From the NCBI RefSeq assembly GCF_002776525.5, contig NC_045443.1, positions 47,887,737 to 47,951,736 of the forward strand: a DNA stretch of 64,000 nucleotides. The letters are read 5' to 3'. Positions 54,703 to 64,000 of this stretch are shown one piece after another; the stretch's first letter is position 1; every line of letters begins with the position of its first letter. Origin of the DNA: Piliocolobus tephrosceles. Its lineage: Eukaryota; Chordata; Mammalia; Primates; Cercopithecidae. The notes beneath the pieces were generated by a model. That model saw nothing but the letters and a program-made list of their open reading frames with translations. It did no database searches and had not been told where the DNA came from. Both the position numbers and the translations under genes were made by a program.

Positions 54703-54987
54703 GGCTGGGCACAGTGGCTCACACCTGTAATCCCAGCACTTTGGGAAGCTGAGGCAGGTGGATCGCTTGCAGCCAGGAGTTGGAGACCAGCCTGGCCAAC
54801 ATGGTGAAGTCTCTACTAAAAATTACAAAAATTAGCCGGGTGTGGTAGCCGGCGCCTGTAATCCCAGCTACTCAGGAGGCTGAGGCAGGAGAATTGCTTG
54901 AACCCGGAGGCAGAGGTTGCAGTCAGCTGAGATTGCACCACTGCGCTCCAGCCTGGGTGACAGAGGGAGATTCCATCTCAAAAAAAA
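54703..54987 (+). mobile_element. AluS-like SINE
   Basis: Third of three; short duplication of the type 'ctattc'/'ttattcc' around it. Confidence 0.9.
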
Positions 54988-54989
54988 GT

Positions 54990-55250
54990 TTATTCCATGC
55001 TTGCTGGATTTTTTGCATGAGTGTTGAAGTTTATCTTTTTCCTCCCCCTGGATCTATGAGATGATCACATAGTTTTTTCCTTTAAGCTGGTTAAGATGTA
55101 TTATATAAATAGATTTTACTAATTTCTTTACACATCTGTAGCAGCCAGAGATTTTTCTAATATTGAACCATCCTTGATTTGACCCCTTTTGATCATCTTT
55201 ATTTCTTATATACCATTGGGTTTGCTTTGCTAATGTGGAGACTGCATTTT
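54990..55250 (-). mobile_element. Old L1 ORF2 fragment
   Basis: Antisense L1: 'ggatctatgagatgatcacatag', 'aagctggttaagatgtatta', 'atattgaaccatccttg', in the order seen in reverse-strand L1 ORF2. Confidence 0.7.
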
Positions 55251-55259
55251 CCAATATAT

Positions 55260-55845
55260 CTTCACACATTACACTCCATCCCATGTGCTCTTTGCAATGT
55301 TATCCTGACATTCCCTCATCAAGAAGTACAGTCCTTTCCCCTCAAATATGGTCTGATCAATAGAATGTGGCCGAAATGATGTGCATGACTTTTGGCGTGG
55401 ATGAGCAGCAGCTTGGGCTTAAAATGCTGACTTTCCTGATGCTCCCTTTTAGAACCCAGCTGCTATGTTGTAAGAGGCCCAAGCTCTGAAGAGGCACTAT
55501 GTTTAGGTGCTTTGGTCAATAGTCCCAGCTGAGCCCAGTCTTCAAATTATCCTAGTCTGGGTCTCAGATGAGATTATAGCTAGCATAGTTAGGGAAAAAT
55601 AAGTGAGCTATATGAATTAGATACAAAAGAACAAAAACATTAATATTTAGAGATAAAATGATAATCTATGGAGAAAATACAGGATAATCTAAAAACATTT
55701 TGACAAGATCATTGAAGACAAGATGAACAGAAAACAAGAGTCTCTAGCTTATGATAATCATGAAGTAACTTGGTCAGATTAACCTTCCTAAAGATAGAAA
55801 TTATAAAATTTGGACAAACTTTTTTATTTCATTTTATTTACTTAT
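55260..55845. repeat. Ancient repeat-like region, not assigned
   Basis: 55330-55590 ('gatcaatagaatgtggccgaaatgatg', 'aacccagctgctatgttgtaag') looks like an old interspersed repeat. The rest is AT-rich and unremarkable. Confidence 0.4.
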
Positions 55846-56077
55846 TTATTATTATTTTTTTGAAATGGAGTCTCACTGTGTCGCCCAGGCTGTAGTGCAG
55901 TGGTGCAACCTCAGCTCACTGCAACCTCCGCCTCCCGGGTTCAAGCAATTCTGCCTGCCTCAGCCTCCTGAGTACCTGGGATTCCAGGCACCTGCCACCA
56001 CGCCCAGCTAGTTTTTGTATTTTTAGTAGAGATGAGGTTTGTTGGCCAGACTGGTCTCGAACTCCTGACCTCAGGTG
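55846..56077 (-). mobile_element. 5'-truncated AluS-like SINE
   Basis: Reverse copy ending abruptly at 'ctgacctcaggtg', so about 60 nt of the consensus head are missing. Confidence 0.88.
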
Positions 56078-56584
56078 AAAAAGAATAACTGAACTTTAAG
56101 ATAGATCAATAGATTAATCTGAAGAACAAAGAGAAAAAAGATTGGAGAAAAAAATAGCGCCTCAGAGACCTGTAGGAAAATATTAAGTGGTCTAACTTAT
56201 TGTAATTGGAGTTCCAGATGGAGGAGAGAGAGAACGGGACATAAAAATATGTGAAGAAATAATGGCAAAAGCTTCCCAGATTTGGAAAGACATACGTTTA
56301 CTGACTGAAGAAGCTCAAGCAGCAGCAAGCAGTATAAATATAAAGAAAACCACTTAGGCAGAGTCATGGGCAAACTGCTAAACTTAAATAAAGCAAAAGT
56401 CTTCAAAGCAGCCTGGGAAAATGACATATTACATACCAGGTAACAATGATACAAATGATAGCCAACTTCTTATTAAACACTATGGAAGCCAGCAGAACAT
56501 AGAATACATTGAGGCTGCTAGGAGTTAAAAACTGTCAATTCAGAATTCTATATCCAGTGAAACTGTCTTCAAAAATGAAGGTGG

Positions 56585-56716
56585 GCCTGGCACAGTGGCT
56601 CACACCTGTAATCCCAGCATTTTGGGAGGCCGAGGCAGGAGGATCGCTTGAGCCCAGAAATTTGAGACCAGCCTGGGCAATATAGTGAGACTGCATTTCT
56701 GGGAAAAAAAAAAAAA
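56585..56716 (+). mobile_element. Alu left monomer in L1
   Basis: 'gcctggcacagtggctcacacc' to an A-run at 56703-56716; 'atgaaggtg' is repeated on both sides as target duplication. Confidence 0.88.
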
Positions 56717-56974
56717 ATGAAGGTGAATTCTAAATCTGTTAAAGACCATCTGTGAAAAACTCAGTAACACTCCACTTAATTCAGCGAAAAACTGAATGCT
56801 CTTTCTCCCTAACATTGGAAACAAAGGAAGAGAAAGTCTGTTCTCACCTCTTCTATTCAATGTTGTACTAAAGGTCTATCCAGAGTGATTAGGCAAGAAA
56901 AAGAAATAAAAGGCATCCAGAGGAAAAGAGGAATAAAAGCTATCTCTATTCACGGAAAAAATGGCTTGTACAAG

Positions 56975-57215
56975 AATACGCAACTAGAATAAATAGGGTG
57001 ACTATAGTCAATAACTTAATTGTATATTTTTAAATAATATAATTGGATTATTTGTAGCTTAAACGATAACTGCTTGGGATGGTTACCCCATTCTCCATGA
57101 TGTGCTCATTTCATATTGCATGCCTGTATCAAAACATCTCATGTACCCTAGAAATATATTCACCTACTATGTACCTACAAAAATTTTTTAAAATTTAAGA
57201 AAACACTAAAAAAAA
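56975..57215 (+). mobile_element. L1 3' end inserted in older L1
   Basis: 'gggatggttaccccattctcc', 'atgatgtgctcatttcatattgc', 'catgtaccctagaaatata', 'cctactatgtacctac' and an A-rich end: an L1M-type 3' UTR, out of place in the middle of ORF2. Confidence 0.8.
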
Positions 57216-57359
57216 GGAATAAGTGACTTTCACAAGGTTGAAGAATACAAGAGCAATATAAATCAATTTTATTTCTTTCACTAGCAAGGAACTTTCCAAA
57301 AATAAAATACATAAAACAATTACATTTGAAATAGCATCAAAAGGAATAAAATACAGTCT

Positions 57360-57500
57360 GACTTATGATGGTTCAACTTACAATTTTTCAACTTTACAAT
57401 GGTGCAAAAGTGATGCAGTCAGTAGAAACCATACTTTTGAGTACCCATAAAATCATTCTGTTTTCCACTTTCAGTACAGTATTCAATAAATTAAATGAGA
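57360..57500. mobile_element. Probable Tigger-type DNA transposon fragment
   Basis: 'gacttatgatggttcaactt', 'caactttacaatggtgc', 'tttcagtacagtattcaataaatta' resemble a TcMar-Tigger family element; assignment uncertain. Confidence 0.5.
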
Positions 57501-57602
57501 TAGAAAGCCATGGGTGGGGAGATGCTGGAGTGGAAGCTTGGCAGGAAGTGAGATTGGTGCCTGGCAGATGAGGCCATGATGATAAGTACTAGTTTTGAAT
57601 TA

Positions 57603-57656
57603 GCCTTCCTTCCTTCCCTCCTTCCCTCCCTCCTTTCCTGCCTCCCTCCCTCCTTT
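57603..57656. repeat. (CCTT)n/(CCCT)n pyrimidine tract
   Basis: Over 50 nt of almost pure C/T on this strand, next to the T-tract of a reverse Alu. Confidence 0.9.
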
Positions 57657-57939
57657 TTGACTGAGTTTCGCTCTTGTTGCCCAGGCTAGAGTGCACTGGT
57701 GTGATCTCAGCTCACTGCAACCTCTGCCTCCTGGGTTCAAGCAATTCTCCTGCCCCAACCTCTCGAGTGGCTGGGATTATAGGCATGCACCACCACGCCC
57801 AGCTAATTTTGTATTTTTAGTAGAGATGGGGTTTCTCCATGTTGGTCAGGCTGTTCTTGAACTCCCGACCTCAGGTGATCCGCCCACCTCGGCCTCCCAA
57901 AGTGCTGGGATTACAGGCGTGAGCCACCACGCCTGGCCT
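57657..57939 (-). mobile_element. AluS-like SINE
   Basis: Reverse full-length copy, inserted at the edge of the pyrimidine tract. Confidence 0.92.
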
Positions 57940-58210
57940 ACTTACCTTCTTTAAAAGATGAGTGTGGCCATTAGCCTTCAGTTCTGGCATCGGATTAGGA
58001 AAGGCTTACTCCAACTATCAGCATGATTTCCAGGTCCCTATCATCTACATGGAAAATATGTCAAAGAGCAGGAGCAGTGACTTCACCTGACAACATCCTA
58101 GTGGGAGGAAAAGAGAAACTGTGCTTATTCCTCAGGAATACTGAAGTGTCCTGGAGTAAACTGACATTCTTCTGTAACAGTGTTATTAAAAAAAAAAAAA
58201 AAAACACACA

Positions 58211-58352
58211 GGCTGGGCACAGTGGCTCACACCTGTAATCCCTTCCCACCAAAATCCACCACCTTGGGGTGGGTGGATTGCTTGAGGCCAGGAGTTCGAG
58301 ACCAGCTTGGCCAACATGGTGAAACCCCATCTCTACTACAAATAGAAAAATC
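58211..58352 (+). mobile_element. Alu left half
   Basis: 'ggctgggcacagtggctcac' to 'tctctactacaaatagaaaaat'; contains a foreign 'cttcccaccaaaatccaccacc' in place of 'cagcactttgggaggc'. Joined directly to the next Alu. Confidence 0.85.
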
Positions 58353-58353
58353 A

Positions 58354-58643
58354 GAGCTGGGCGTGGTGGCTCACGCTTGTAAACCCAGCACTTTGGGAGG
58401 CTGAGGCGTGTGGATCACCTGAGGTCAGGAGTTGGAGACCAGCCTGGCCAACATCGTGAAACCCCGTCTCTACTAAAAATACAAAAATTAGCCAGGCATG
58501 GTGGTGCATGCCTGTAATCCCAGCTACTCAGGAGGCTGAGGCAGGAGAATCGCTTGAACCTGGGAGGCAGAGGTTGCAGTGATCTGAGATCACGCCACTG
58601 CACTCCAACCTGGGCAACAGAGTAAGACTCTGTCTCAGAAAAA

Positions 58644-58660
<17 letters not shown>
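58354..58660 (+). mobile_element. AluS-like SINE
   Basis: Full dimer; replaces the right half of the preceding copy. Confidence 0.93.

Positions 58661-58687
<27 letters not shown>
58640..58687. repeat. (A)n(TA)n microsatellite
   Basis: A-run followed by about 13 TA units in the tail of the Alu. Confidence 0.92.
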
Positions 58688-58689
<2 letters not shown>

Positions 58690-58691
<2 letters not shown>

Positions 58692-58990
58692 TCTTATTGG
58701 ATTGGAAAATATAAATGTACACAATATTTAACACTATGTAACCTAAGAGCAAAAGGTTGCTATTATAAAACCAGTTAAATATTTAAACAGATACCTACCA
58801 TTTTTTATACACCTTGTTCTTTACTCAGACCTGGAAAAAATAAAATCAATGTTTTCAACAAGTGATGATTACTCCCTTTCTTTGTATAGAAATCTTTATC
58901 ATCCCTCAGACAGTTCCTTCTAGAACAAATCTTCCTCTTTTCCGCCAGCCAGTCCCAGTGGGTTCACCTTTATAGGCTCCAGGAATATAT
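58690..58990. other. Intergenic, nothing recognised
   Basis: AT-rich sequence between two Alus. Confidence 0.5.
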
Positions 58991-58996
58991 ATATCG

Positions 58997-59212
58997 GCCA
59001 GGTATGGTGGTGCACGCCTGTAATCCCAGCTACTCGGGAGGCTAAGGCACAAGAATCTCAAGGGAGATCTTCCCAATGAGCAGCACAAGAATTGCTTAAA
59101 CCTGGGAGGCGGAGATTGCAGTGAGCCAAGATGGTGCCACTGCACTCCAGCCTGGGTGACAGAGTGAGACCCTGCCTCCAAAAAAAATAAAATAATAAAT
59201 AAATAAATAAAT
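58997..59212 (+). mobile_element. Alu right half with 36-nt insertion
   Basis: Right-arm sequence in which 'gcacaagaat' occurs twice (59047-59056 and 59083-59092) around 26 nt of non-Alu DNA. Tail (AAAT)n. Confidence 0.85.
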
Positions 59213-59296
59213 ACAAATTTAATCAAAGTGCAAATTCATACACTGAAAACCAAAAAACGCTGTGAAATTGAACGAGATCCAAATTAAAGGAAATTC

Positions 59297-59551
59297 ATGG
59301 TGGGGTGTGGTGGCTCACACCTATAATCCCCGCACTTTGGGAGGCCAAGGCAGGCAGATCACGAGGTCAAGAGATCGAGACCATCCTGGTCAACATACTG
59401 AAACCCCGTCTCTACTAAAAATACAAAAATTAGCTGGGTGGAGTGGCACATACCTGTAATCCCAGCTACTCAGAAGGCAGGAGAGTTCTTGAACCAGGGA
59501 GTTGGAGGTTGCAGTGAGCCAAGAACGCAGCACTGCACTCCAGCCTGGGTT
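59297..59551 (+). mobile_element. Alu lacking its tail
   Basis: Good dimer up to 'ctccagcctgggt', then non-Alu sequence with no A-tail. Confidence 0.88.
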
Positions 59552-59965
59552 GGACTTGGCTAGTTGATGTCAGCCACCTATCGACTTCTTGGAACTGGCA
59601 CAATGAGCATATGAATCGAGCAGCCACAGTGGCAGAGGTGGAGGCTATGCATGTCCTCCTACTTGCTAAAACTGATTTAACAACTACTGTCTCTGAAACC
59701 TCAACTAAACACTGACAGAGACCAACAGTGAGCTCCCAATGTTGCACTGTTTCTTCAGAAGACTACTAGGCCACTTCACAGCAAGTTGACAACATTGGGC
59801 TTCTTTCATCGTAGAAGGGCCAGTGCTTTGTTCTCACGTGAACAGATTTACTTTTTCTGGGTAAGGGTTTGACTCTTCTGCCCTTAGAGCTTCAGTCACC
59901 ATCACTACCTGGGGACTTAGAAAGGAGCGTGAAACTTGCAGGCTGCTCTGACCAACATCAAGAAG
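59552..59965 (+). mobile_element. ERVL-like endogenous retrovirus pol fragment
   Basis: Old retroviral relic. 'caacattgggcttctttcatc', 'gggccagtgctttgttctc' and 'gggtaagggtttgactc' resemble the integrase-side part of ERVL-type pol in my memory. No open frame of useful length, stops and indels present; it starts where an Alu is cut off and ends at another Alu. Clearly non-functional. Confidence 0.55.
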
Positions 59966-59970
59966 GTTCC

Positions 59971-60255
59971 AGCCAGGCTCTGTGGCTCACGCCTGCAATC
60001 TCAGCACTTTGGGAGGCTAAGGTGGATAACTTGAGCTCAGGAGCTCGAGACCAGCCTGGGCAACACAGAGGGACCCTATCTCTACAGAAAACTTTAAAAA
60101 TTAGCTGGGCGTGGTGCTGCACATCTGTAGTCCCAGGTACTTGGGAGGCTAAGGTGGGAGGATAGCTTGAGCCTAGGAGGTCAAGGCTGCAGTAAGCTGA
60201 GATCGTGCGCTACTGTACTCCAGCCTGGGCGACACAGCAAGACCGTCTAAAAAAA
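59971..60255 (+). mobile_element. AluJ-like SINE
   Basis: Full dimer, J-type 'ggataacttgagctcagg'. Confidence 0.9.
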
Positions 60256-60264
60256 TCCTACATC

Positions 60265-60564
60265 GCCGGGCGCGGTGGCTCAAGCCTGTAATCCCAGCAC
60301 TTTGGGAGGCCGAGACGGGCGGATCACGAGGTCAGGAGATCGAGACCATCCTGGCTAACATGGTGAAACCCCGTCTCTACTAAAAAGTACAAAAAATTAG
60401 CCGGGCGAGGTGGCGGGCACCTGTAGTCCCAGCTACTCGGGAGGCTGAGGCAGGAGAATGGCGTAAACCCGGGAGGCAGAGCTTGCAGTGAGCTGAAATC
60501 CGGCCACTGCACTCCAGCCTGGGCGACAGAGCGAGACTCCGTCTCAAAAGAAAAAAAAAAAAAT
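60265..60564 (+). mobile_element. AluY, Old World monkey type
   Basis: 'ggctcaagcctgtaatcc', 'gctgaaatccggccactgc'; 'cctacat' repeated on both sides. Confidence 0.93.
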
Positions 60565-60569
60565 TCCTA

Positions 60570-60690
60570 CATTTATTTAGTGCTTACTATGTACTAGGCA
60601 CAGCTCTAACTTTACATGTATCAAAGTAATTCAGTCTACAAAACCCTATGGGATAGGCAGTCTTATTAAATTCATTTCATTATAACCTCT
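60570..60690 (-). mobile_element. MIR SINE
   Basis: Antisense MIR: 'atttatttagtgcttactatgtactaggcac', 'ccctatgggataggcag'. Confidence 0.75.
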
Positions 60691-60698
60691 CTTATTTT

Positions 60699-61152
60699 GG
60701 GGAGGGGGGATGGAATCTCCTTCTGTTGCCCAAGCTGGAGTGCAGGGGAGTGATCTCAGCTTACTGCAACCTCCACCTCCCGAGTTCAAGTGATTCTCCT
60801 GCCTCAGCCTCCCGAGTAGCTGGGATTACTGGTGAACGCCACCACACCTGGCTAGTTTTTTTCTTTTTTTTGAGACAGTCTTGCACTGTCACCCAGGCTG
60901 GACTGCAGTGGTGCAATCTCGGCTCACTGCAACCTCTGCCTCCTGGGTTCAAGTGACTCTCCTGCCTTAGTCTCCTGAGTAGCTGGGACTACAGATGCGC
61001 ACTAGTACGCCTGCCTAATTTTTGTAGTTTTAGTAGAGACAGGGTTTTACCACGTTGGCCAGGCTGGTCTCGAACTCCTGACCTCAGGTGATCCGCCCAC
61101 CTCAGCCTCCTAAAGTGCTGGGATTACAGGCGCAAGCCAATGCGCCTGGCCA
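60699..61152 (-). mobile_element. Trimeric Alu (left-right-right order)
   Basis: Reverse strand: a right monomer (60699-60858) is followed, with only the T-rich linker between, by a complete Alu dimer (60859-61152). The first copy's left monomer is absent on either side. Confidence 0.82.
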
Positions 61153-61245
61153 CATCTCTTTTCTAACAACAACAAAGTGTGCCAGAGGAGCCAAAGTGGT
61201 GCTACCACAGGCTTGCCCAGTTTATTTTTAAGAAACATTACTTTA

Positions 61246-61543
61246 GGCCGGAGGCGGTGGCTCGCGCCTGTAATCCCAGCACTTTGGGAGGCCGAGGCAG
61301 GTGGATCACCTTAGATCAGGAGTTTGAGACTAGCCTAACATGGTGAAACCCCATCTCTACTAAAATTACAAAAATTAGCCGGAAGTAGTAGCGAGTGCCT
61401 GTAATCCCAGCTACTCAGGAAGGTGAGGCAGGAGAGTCACTTGAACCCTGGAGGCAGAGGTTGCAGTGAGCCAAGATCCTGCTACTGCACTCCAGCCTGG
61501 GCGACAGAGAGAGGCTCTGTCTCAAAAAAAAAAAAAAAAAAAA
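61246..61543 (+). mobile_element. AluS-like SINE
   Basis: Full dimer; target duplication 'attacttt'. About 15 nt missing after 'gagactagcc'. Confidence 0.92.
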
Positions 61544-61570
61544 TTACTTTTGGTTCTAAGTTTTTCTTTT

Positions 61571-61866
61571 TCTTTCTTTTTTTTTTTTTTTGAGATGGAG
61601 TCTTGCTCTGTCACCCACTCTAGAGTGCAGTGGCACAATCTCGACTCACTGCAACCTTCACCCCCTGGGTTCAAGTGATTCTTCTGCCTCAGCCTCCCAA
61701 GTAGCTGGGATTACAGGTGTGCTCCACCATACTCAGCTAATTTTTTGTATTTTTGGTAGAGACAGGGTTTTGCCAGACTGGTTTTGAACTCCTGACCTCG
61801 AGTGATCTGCCCGCCCTGGCCTCCCAAAGTGCTGGGATTATGGACTTGAGCCACCGTGCCCGGCCA
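61571..61866 (-). mobile_element. AluS-like SINE
   Basis: Reverse copy; target duplication 'ctaagttt' on both sides. Confidence 0.92.
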
Positions 61867-61918
61867 TGGCCCTAAGTTTCTTTGTTTCACTTTCCTTGCT
61901 TCTAAAATTAAAGATCTT

Positions 61919-62215
61919 GGCCGGGCGCAGTGGCTCAAGCCTGTAATCCCAGCACTTTGGGAGGCCGAGACAGGCGGATCACGAGGTCAGGAGATCGAGA
62001 CCATCCTGGCTAACACGGTGAAACCCCGTCTCTACTAAAAAATACAAAAAACGCTAGCCGGGCGAGGTGGCGGGGGCCTGTAGTCCCAGCTACTTGGGAG
62101 GCTGAGGCAGGAGAATGGTGTAAACCCAGCAGACGGAGCTTGCAGTGAGCTGAAATCCGGCCACTGCACTCCAGACTGGGCGACAGAGCAAGACTCCGTC
62201 TCAAAAAAAAAAAAA
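61919..62215 (+). mobile_element. AluY, Old World monkey type
   Basis: Target duplication 'aaagatct' on both sides; 'gctgaaatccggccactgc'. Confidence 0.94.
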
Positions 62216-62436
62216 GATCTGTCCATCTGGTTTATGAAAGTTACTATTCAAATAAACTGCATGCATCAGAATCAAGACCCCTTTTTTTTTCATCTAGTTA
62301 TCACAATTCAGAAGACTGGTAGGCACAGCTATGACACTTCAATGAGAGAGAAAGGCAGAAGTATTTTTGAGGGGCAGTGTTGAACAAGCACAATTTTTTC
62401 TTCTTTTCCTCTGTCAACTGAGTTGTGGTTTTTTGG

Positions 62437-62727
62437 GGTTTTTTTGAGACGTAGTCTCACTCTGCTGCCCAGCCTGGAGTGCAGTGGCGCGATCTCAGCT
62501 CACCATGAACTCCGTCTCCTGGCTTCAAGCGATTCTCCTGTCTCCGCCTCCCGAGTAGCTGGGACTATAGGCTCATGCCACCACGTCCAGCTAATTTTTG
62601 TATTTTTAGTAGAGTCAGAGTTTCGCCGTATTTGTCAGGCTGGTCTCAAACTCCTGACCTCAGGTGATCCACCCGCCTCCGCCTCCCAAAGTGTTGGGAT
62701 TACAAGCGTGAGCCACCGCGCTCGGCC
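62437..62727 (-). mobile_element. AluS-like SINE
   Basis: Reverse full-length copy. Confidence 0.92.
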
Positions 62728-62729
62728 CC

Positions 62730-63405
62730 TCCCCTGCTTTTTACTGATCAACTTTTGTTAAGCATTCTGTGGTCCACGGAAGAAAAACCCAAACACCAAA
62801 GAACAGTAAACTCGTACAACCAGCCTTCCAGCCATCAATATTCCGGATTCCAGAATGACTGAGGTTGGACTTTGTTAATCATCGAAGGCTGATATCTGAG
62901 AAACTCTTCCCCTCCCTTACCTTTATAGGCCACTTTTCTTTCAGTAATGCCGAAACACTGACTTAACAGTTGTTCCCCAGTTCAGCATTTAATAGGTAAT
63001 CAATAATGTTTGCTGAATGTCAATAGCTAAACGTTAGTGACCTCTTAAAACGGTCTAGCAGAGTAAATCTTCGGCTTTATATCACATTCTTCGACCCAAA
63101 GGGCCCAAAATAGGAAAAGCTCTCTCCACTAAATCAGTTCCCTAAATTGGGGATCTCAAAGTAGCAAAATTTCAGAAAACTTTTGCAACTTTGTCAAGAG
63201 CGTACTAAAAAAGTTTATCTTTTGTCGTTTACTATCATTAAAACCATAAAACAGCATTTTGCAAGGAAATTTTAAAAATTAAGAATAAGGCATAATTCCT
63301 TTTCCAGAGAGGTAGACACAAAAATATTCTTAAAAGTTTTTGTAATGCATTAAAACAGCAGCATAACATTTTATTAACACTCTGTTACGTTTCTTTTTTC
63401 TTTTG
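62730..63405. other. Longest repeat-poor stretch of the intergenic part
   Basis: About 675 bp without any repeat I recognise. No CpG cluster, no convincing promoter and no exon with splice signals. In human the ATF1 gene starts about 15 kb after DIP2B; if the spacing is similar its promoter would lie close to or beyond the window end. Confidence 0.5.
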
Positions 63406-63407
63406 TT

Positions 63408-64000
63408 TTTTCTTTGAGACGGAGTTTTGCTCTTGCTGCCCAGGCAGGAGTGCAATGACGCGATCTCGGCTCACCGCAACCTCCGCCTTCCTGGTTCAAG
63501 CGATTCTCCTGCCTCAGCCTCCCGAATAGCTGGGATTACAGGCATGCGCCACCAGACGCGGCTCCTTTTGTATTTTTCTTTTTCTTTTTTTTTTTTTTTT
63601 TTGAGATGGAGTCTCGCTCTGTCGCTCGGGCTGGAGTGCAGTGGCGGGATCTCAGCTCACTGTAAGCTCCGCCTCCCGGGTTTACGCCATTCTCCTGCCT
63701 CAGCCTCCCGAGTAGCTGGGACTACAGGCGTCCGCCACGTCGCCCGGCTAGTTTTTTGTATTTTTTAGTAGAGACGGGGTTTCACAGTGGTAGCCAGGAT
63801 GGTCTCGATCTCCTGACCTCGTGATCCGCCCGTCTCGGCCTCCCAAAGTGCTGGGATTACAGGCTTGAGCCACCGCGCCCGGCTCCTTTTGTATTTTTCT
63901 AGTAGAGACGGGGTTTCTCCGTGTTGGTCAGGCTGGTCTCGAACCCCCGATCTCAGGTGATCCGCCTGCCTGGGCCTCCCAAAGTGCTGGGATTACAGGC
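63408..64000 (-). mobile_element. AluS-like SINE split by an AluY (cut by window end)
   Basis: Outer reverse Alu, 63408-63579 and 63901-64000; continues beyond the window. Confidence 0.93.
63580..63881 (-). mobile_element. AluY, Old World monkey type, nested
   Basis: Perfect 19-bp target duplication at 63561-63579 and 63882-63900. 'aggcttgagccaccgcg' is the complement of the monkey-type head. Confidence 0.95.

Larger units (their letters stand above)
56085..57358 (+). mobile_element. L1 LINE pieces with nested insertions
   Basis: 56085-56580 follows L1 ORF1 ('ggagttccagatggaggagagag', 'gcaaaagtcttcaaagcagc', 'attcagaattctatatccag'). 56720-56970 and 57215-57358 follow ORF2 ('gattaggcaagaaaaagaa', 'tagcatcaaaaggaataaaata'). 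Broken by an Alu monomer and another L1's 3' end. Frames are destroyed. Confidence 0.75.

Noticed and set aside
62730..63405. Possible ATF1 promoter or first exon
   Set aside because: No CpG-rich segment, and nothing I could tie to ATF1; only synteny with human suggests that the gene is near.

Overview
This is a piece of an Old World monkey (cercopithecid) nuclear genome, inferred from two things. First, 19 intact coding exons spell the C-terminal 801 codons of the vertebrate gene DIP2B. Second, about 14 young Alu elements carry a diagnostic combination of changes ('ggctcaagcctg' at the head, 'gagatccggcc' in the right arm) that I know from macaque/baboon-type AluY and not from human AluY. 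The exact species cannot be told from the sequence.

Layout. Positions 1-43506 are introns and exons of DIP2B on the + strand; the 5' half of the gene lies upstream of the window. All 18 introns wholly inside the window have GT-AG ends, all exons join in frame, and their lengths sum to 2403 nt plus a stop. The first four exons finish the C-terminal lobe of the first adenylate-forming (FAAL-like) domain, the fifth is linker, and the rest make the second FAAL-like domain. Position 43757-43759 is the stop, followed by a 3.8-kb, Alu-free 3' UTR with a final AATAAA at 47566. From about 47.6 kb to the end there is no recognisable gene: it is intergenic DNA packed with retroelements. In human the next gene downstream on the same strand is ATF1, so this is probably the DIP2B-ATF1 spacer, but no ATF1 exon or CpG-island promoter is visible here.

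Repeats. I count roughly 75 Alu copies or fragments (about a third of the window by hand tally), from AluJ-like to monkey-type AluY, many nested with clear target-site duplications. Older layers are MIR, L2 (one copy spanning 2.6 kb at 49.9-52.5 kb), L1 fragments, MaLR LTRs, hAT DNA transposons (MER20, MER5, and one inside the 3' UTR) and an ERVL-like pol fragment. No CRISPR, operon, prokaryotic system or new protein-coding gene is present; nearly all long non-DIP2B open reading frames are translations of Alu.

Most worth a second look: a 166-bp inverted duplication (157/166 identical, no gaps) inside one DIP2B intron at 19241-19406 and 20145-20310; an Alu at 48989-49257 that lacks tail and usual target duplication; a palindrome between inverted Alus at 17.2-17.65 kb; a zero-spacer tail-to-tail Alu pair at 36.4-37.0 kb; and a 135-bp tandem duplication at the window start whose two copies carry different microsatellites.
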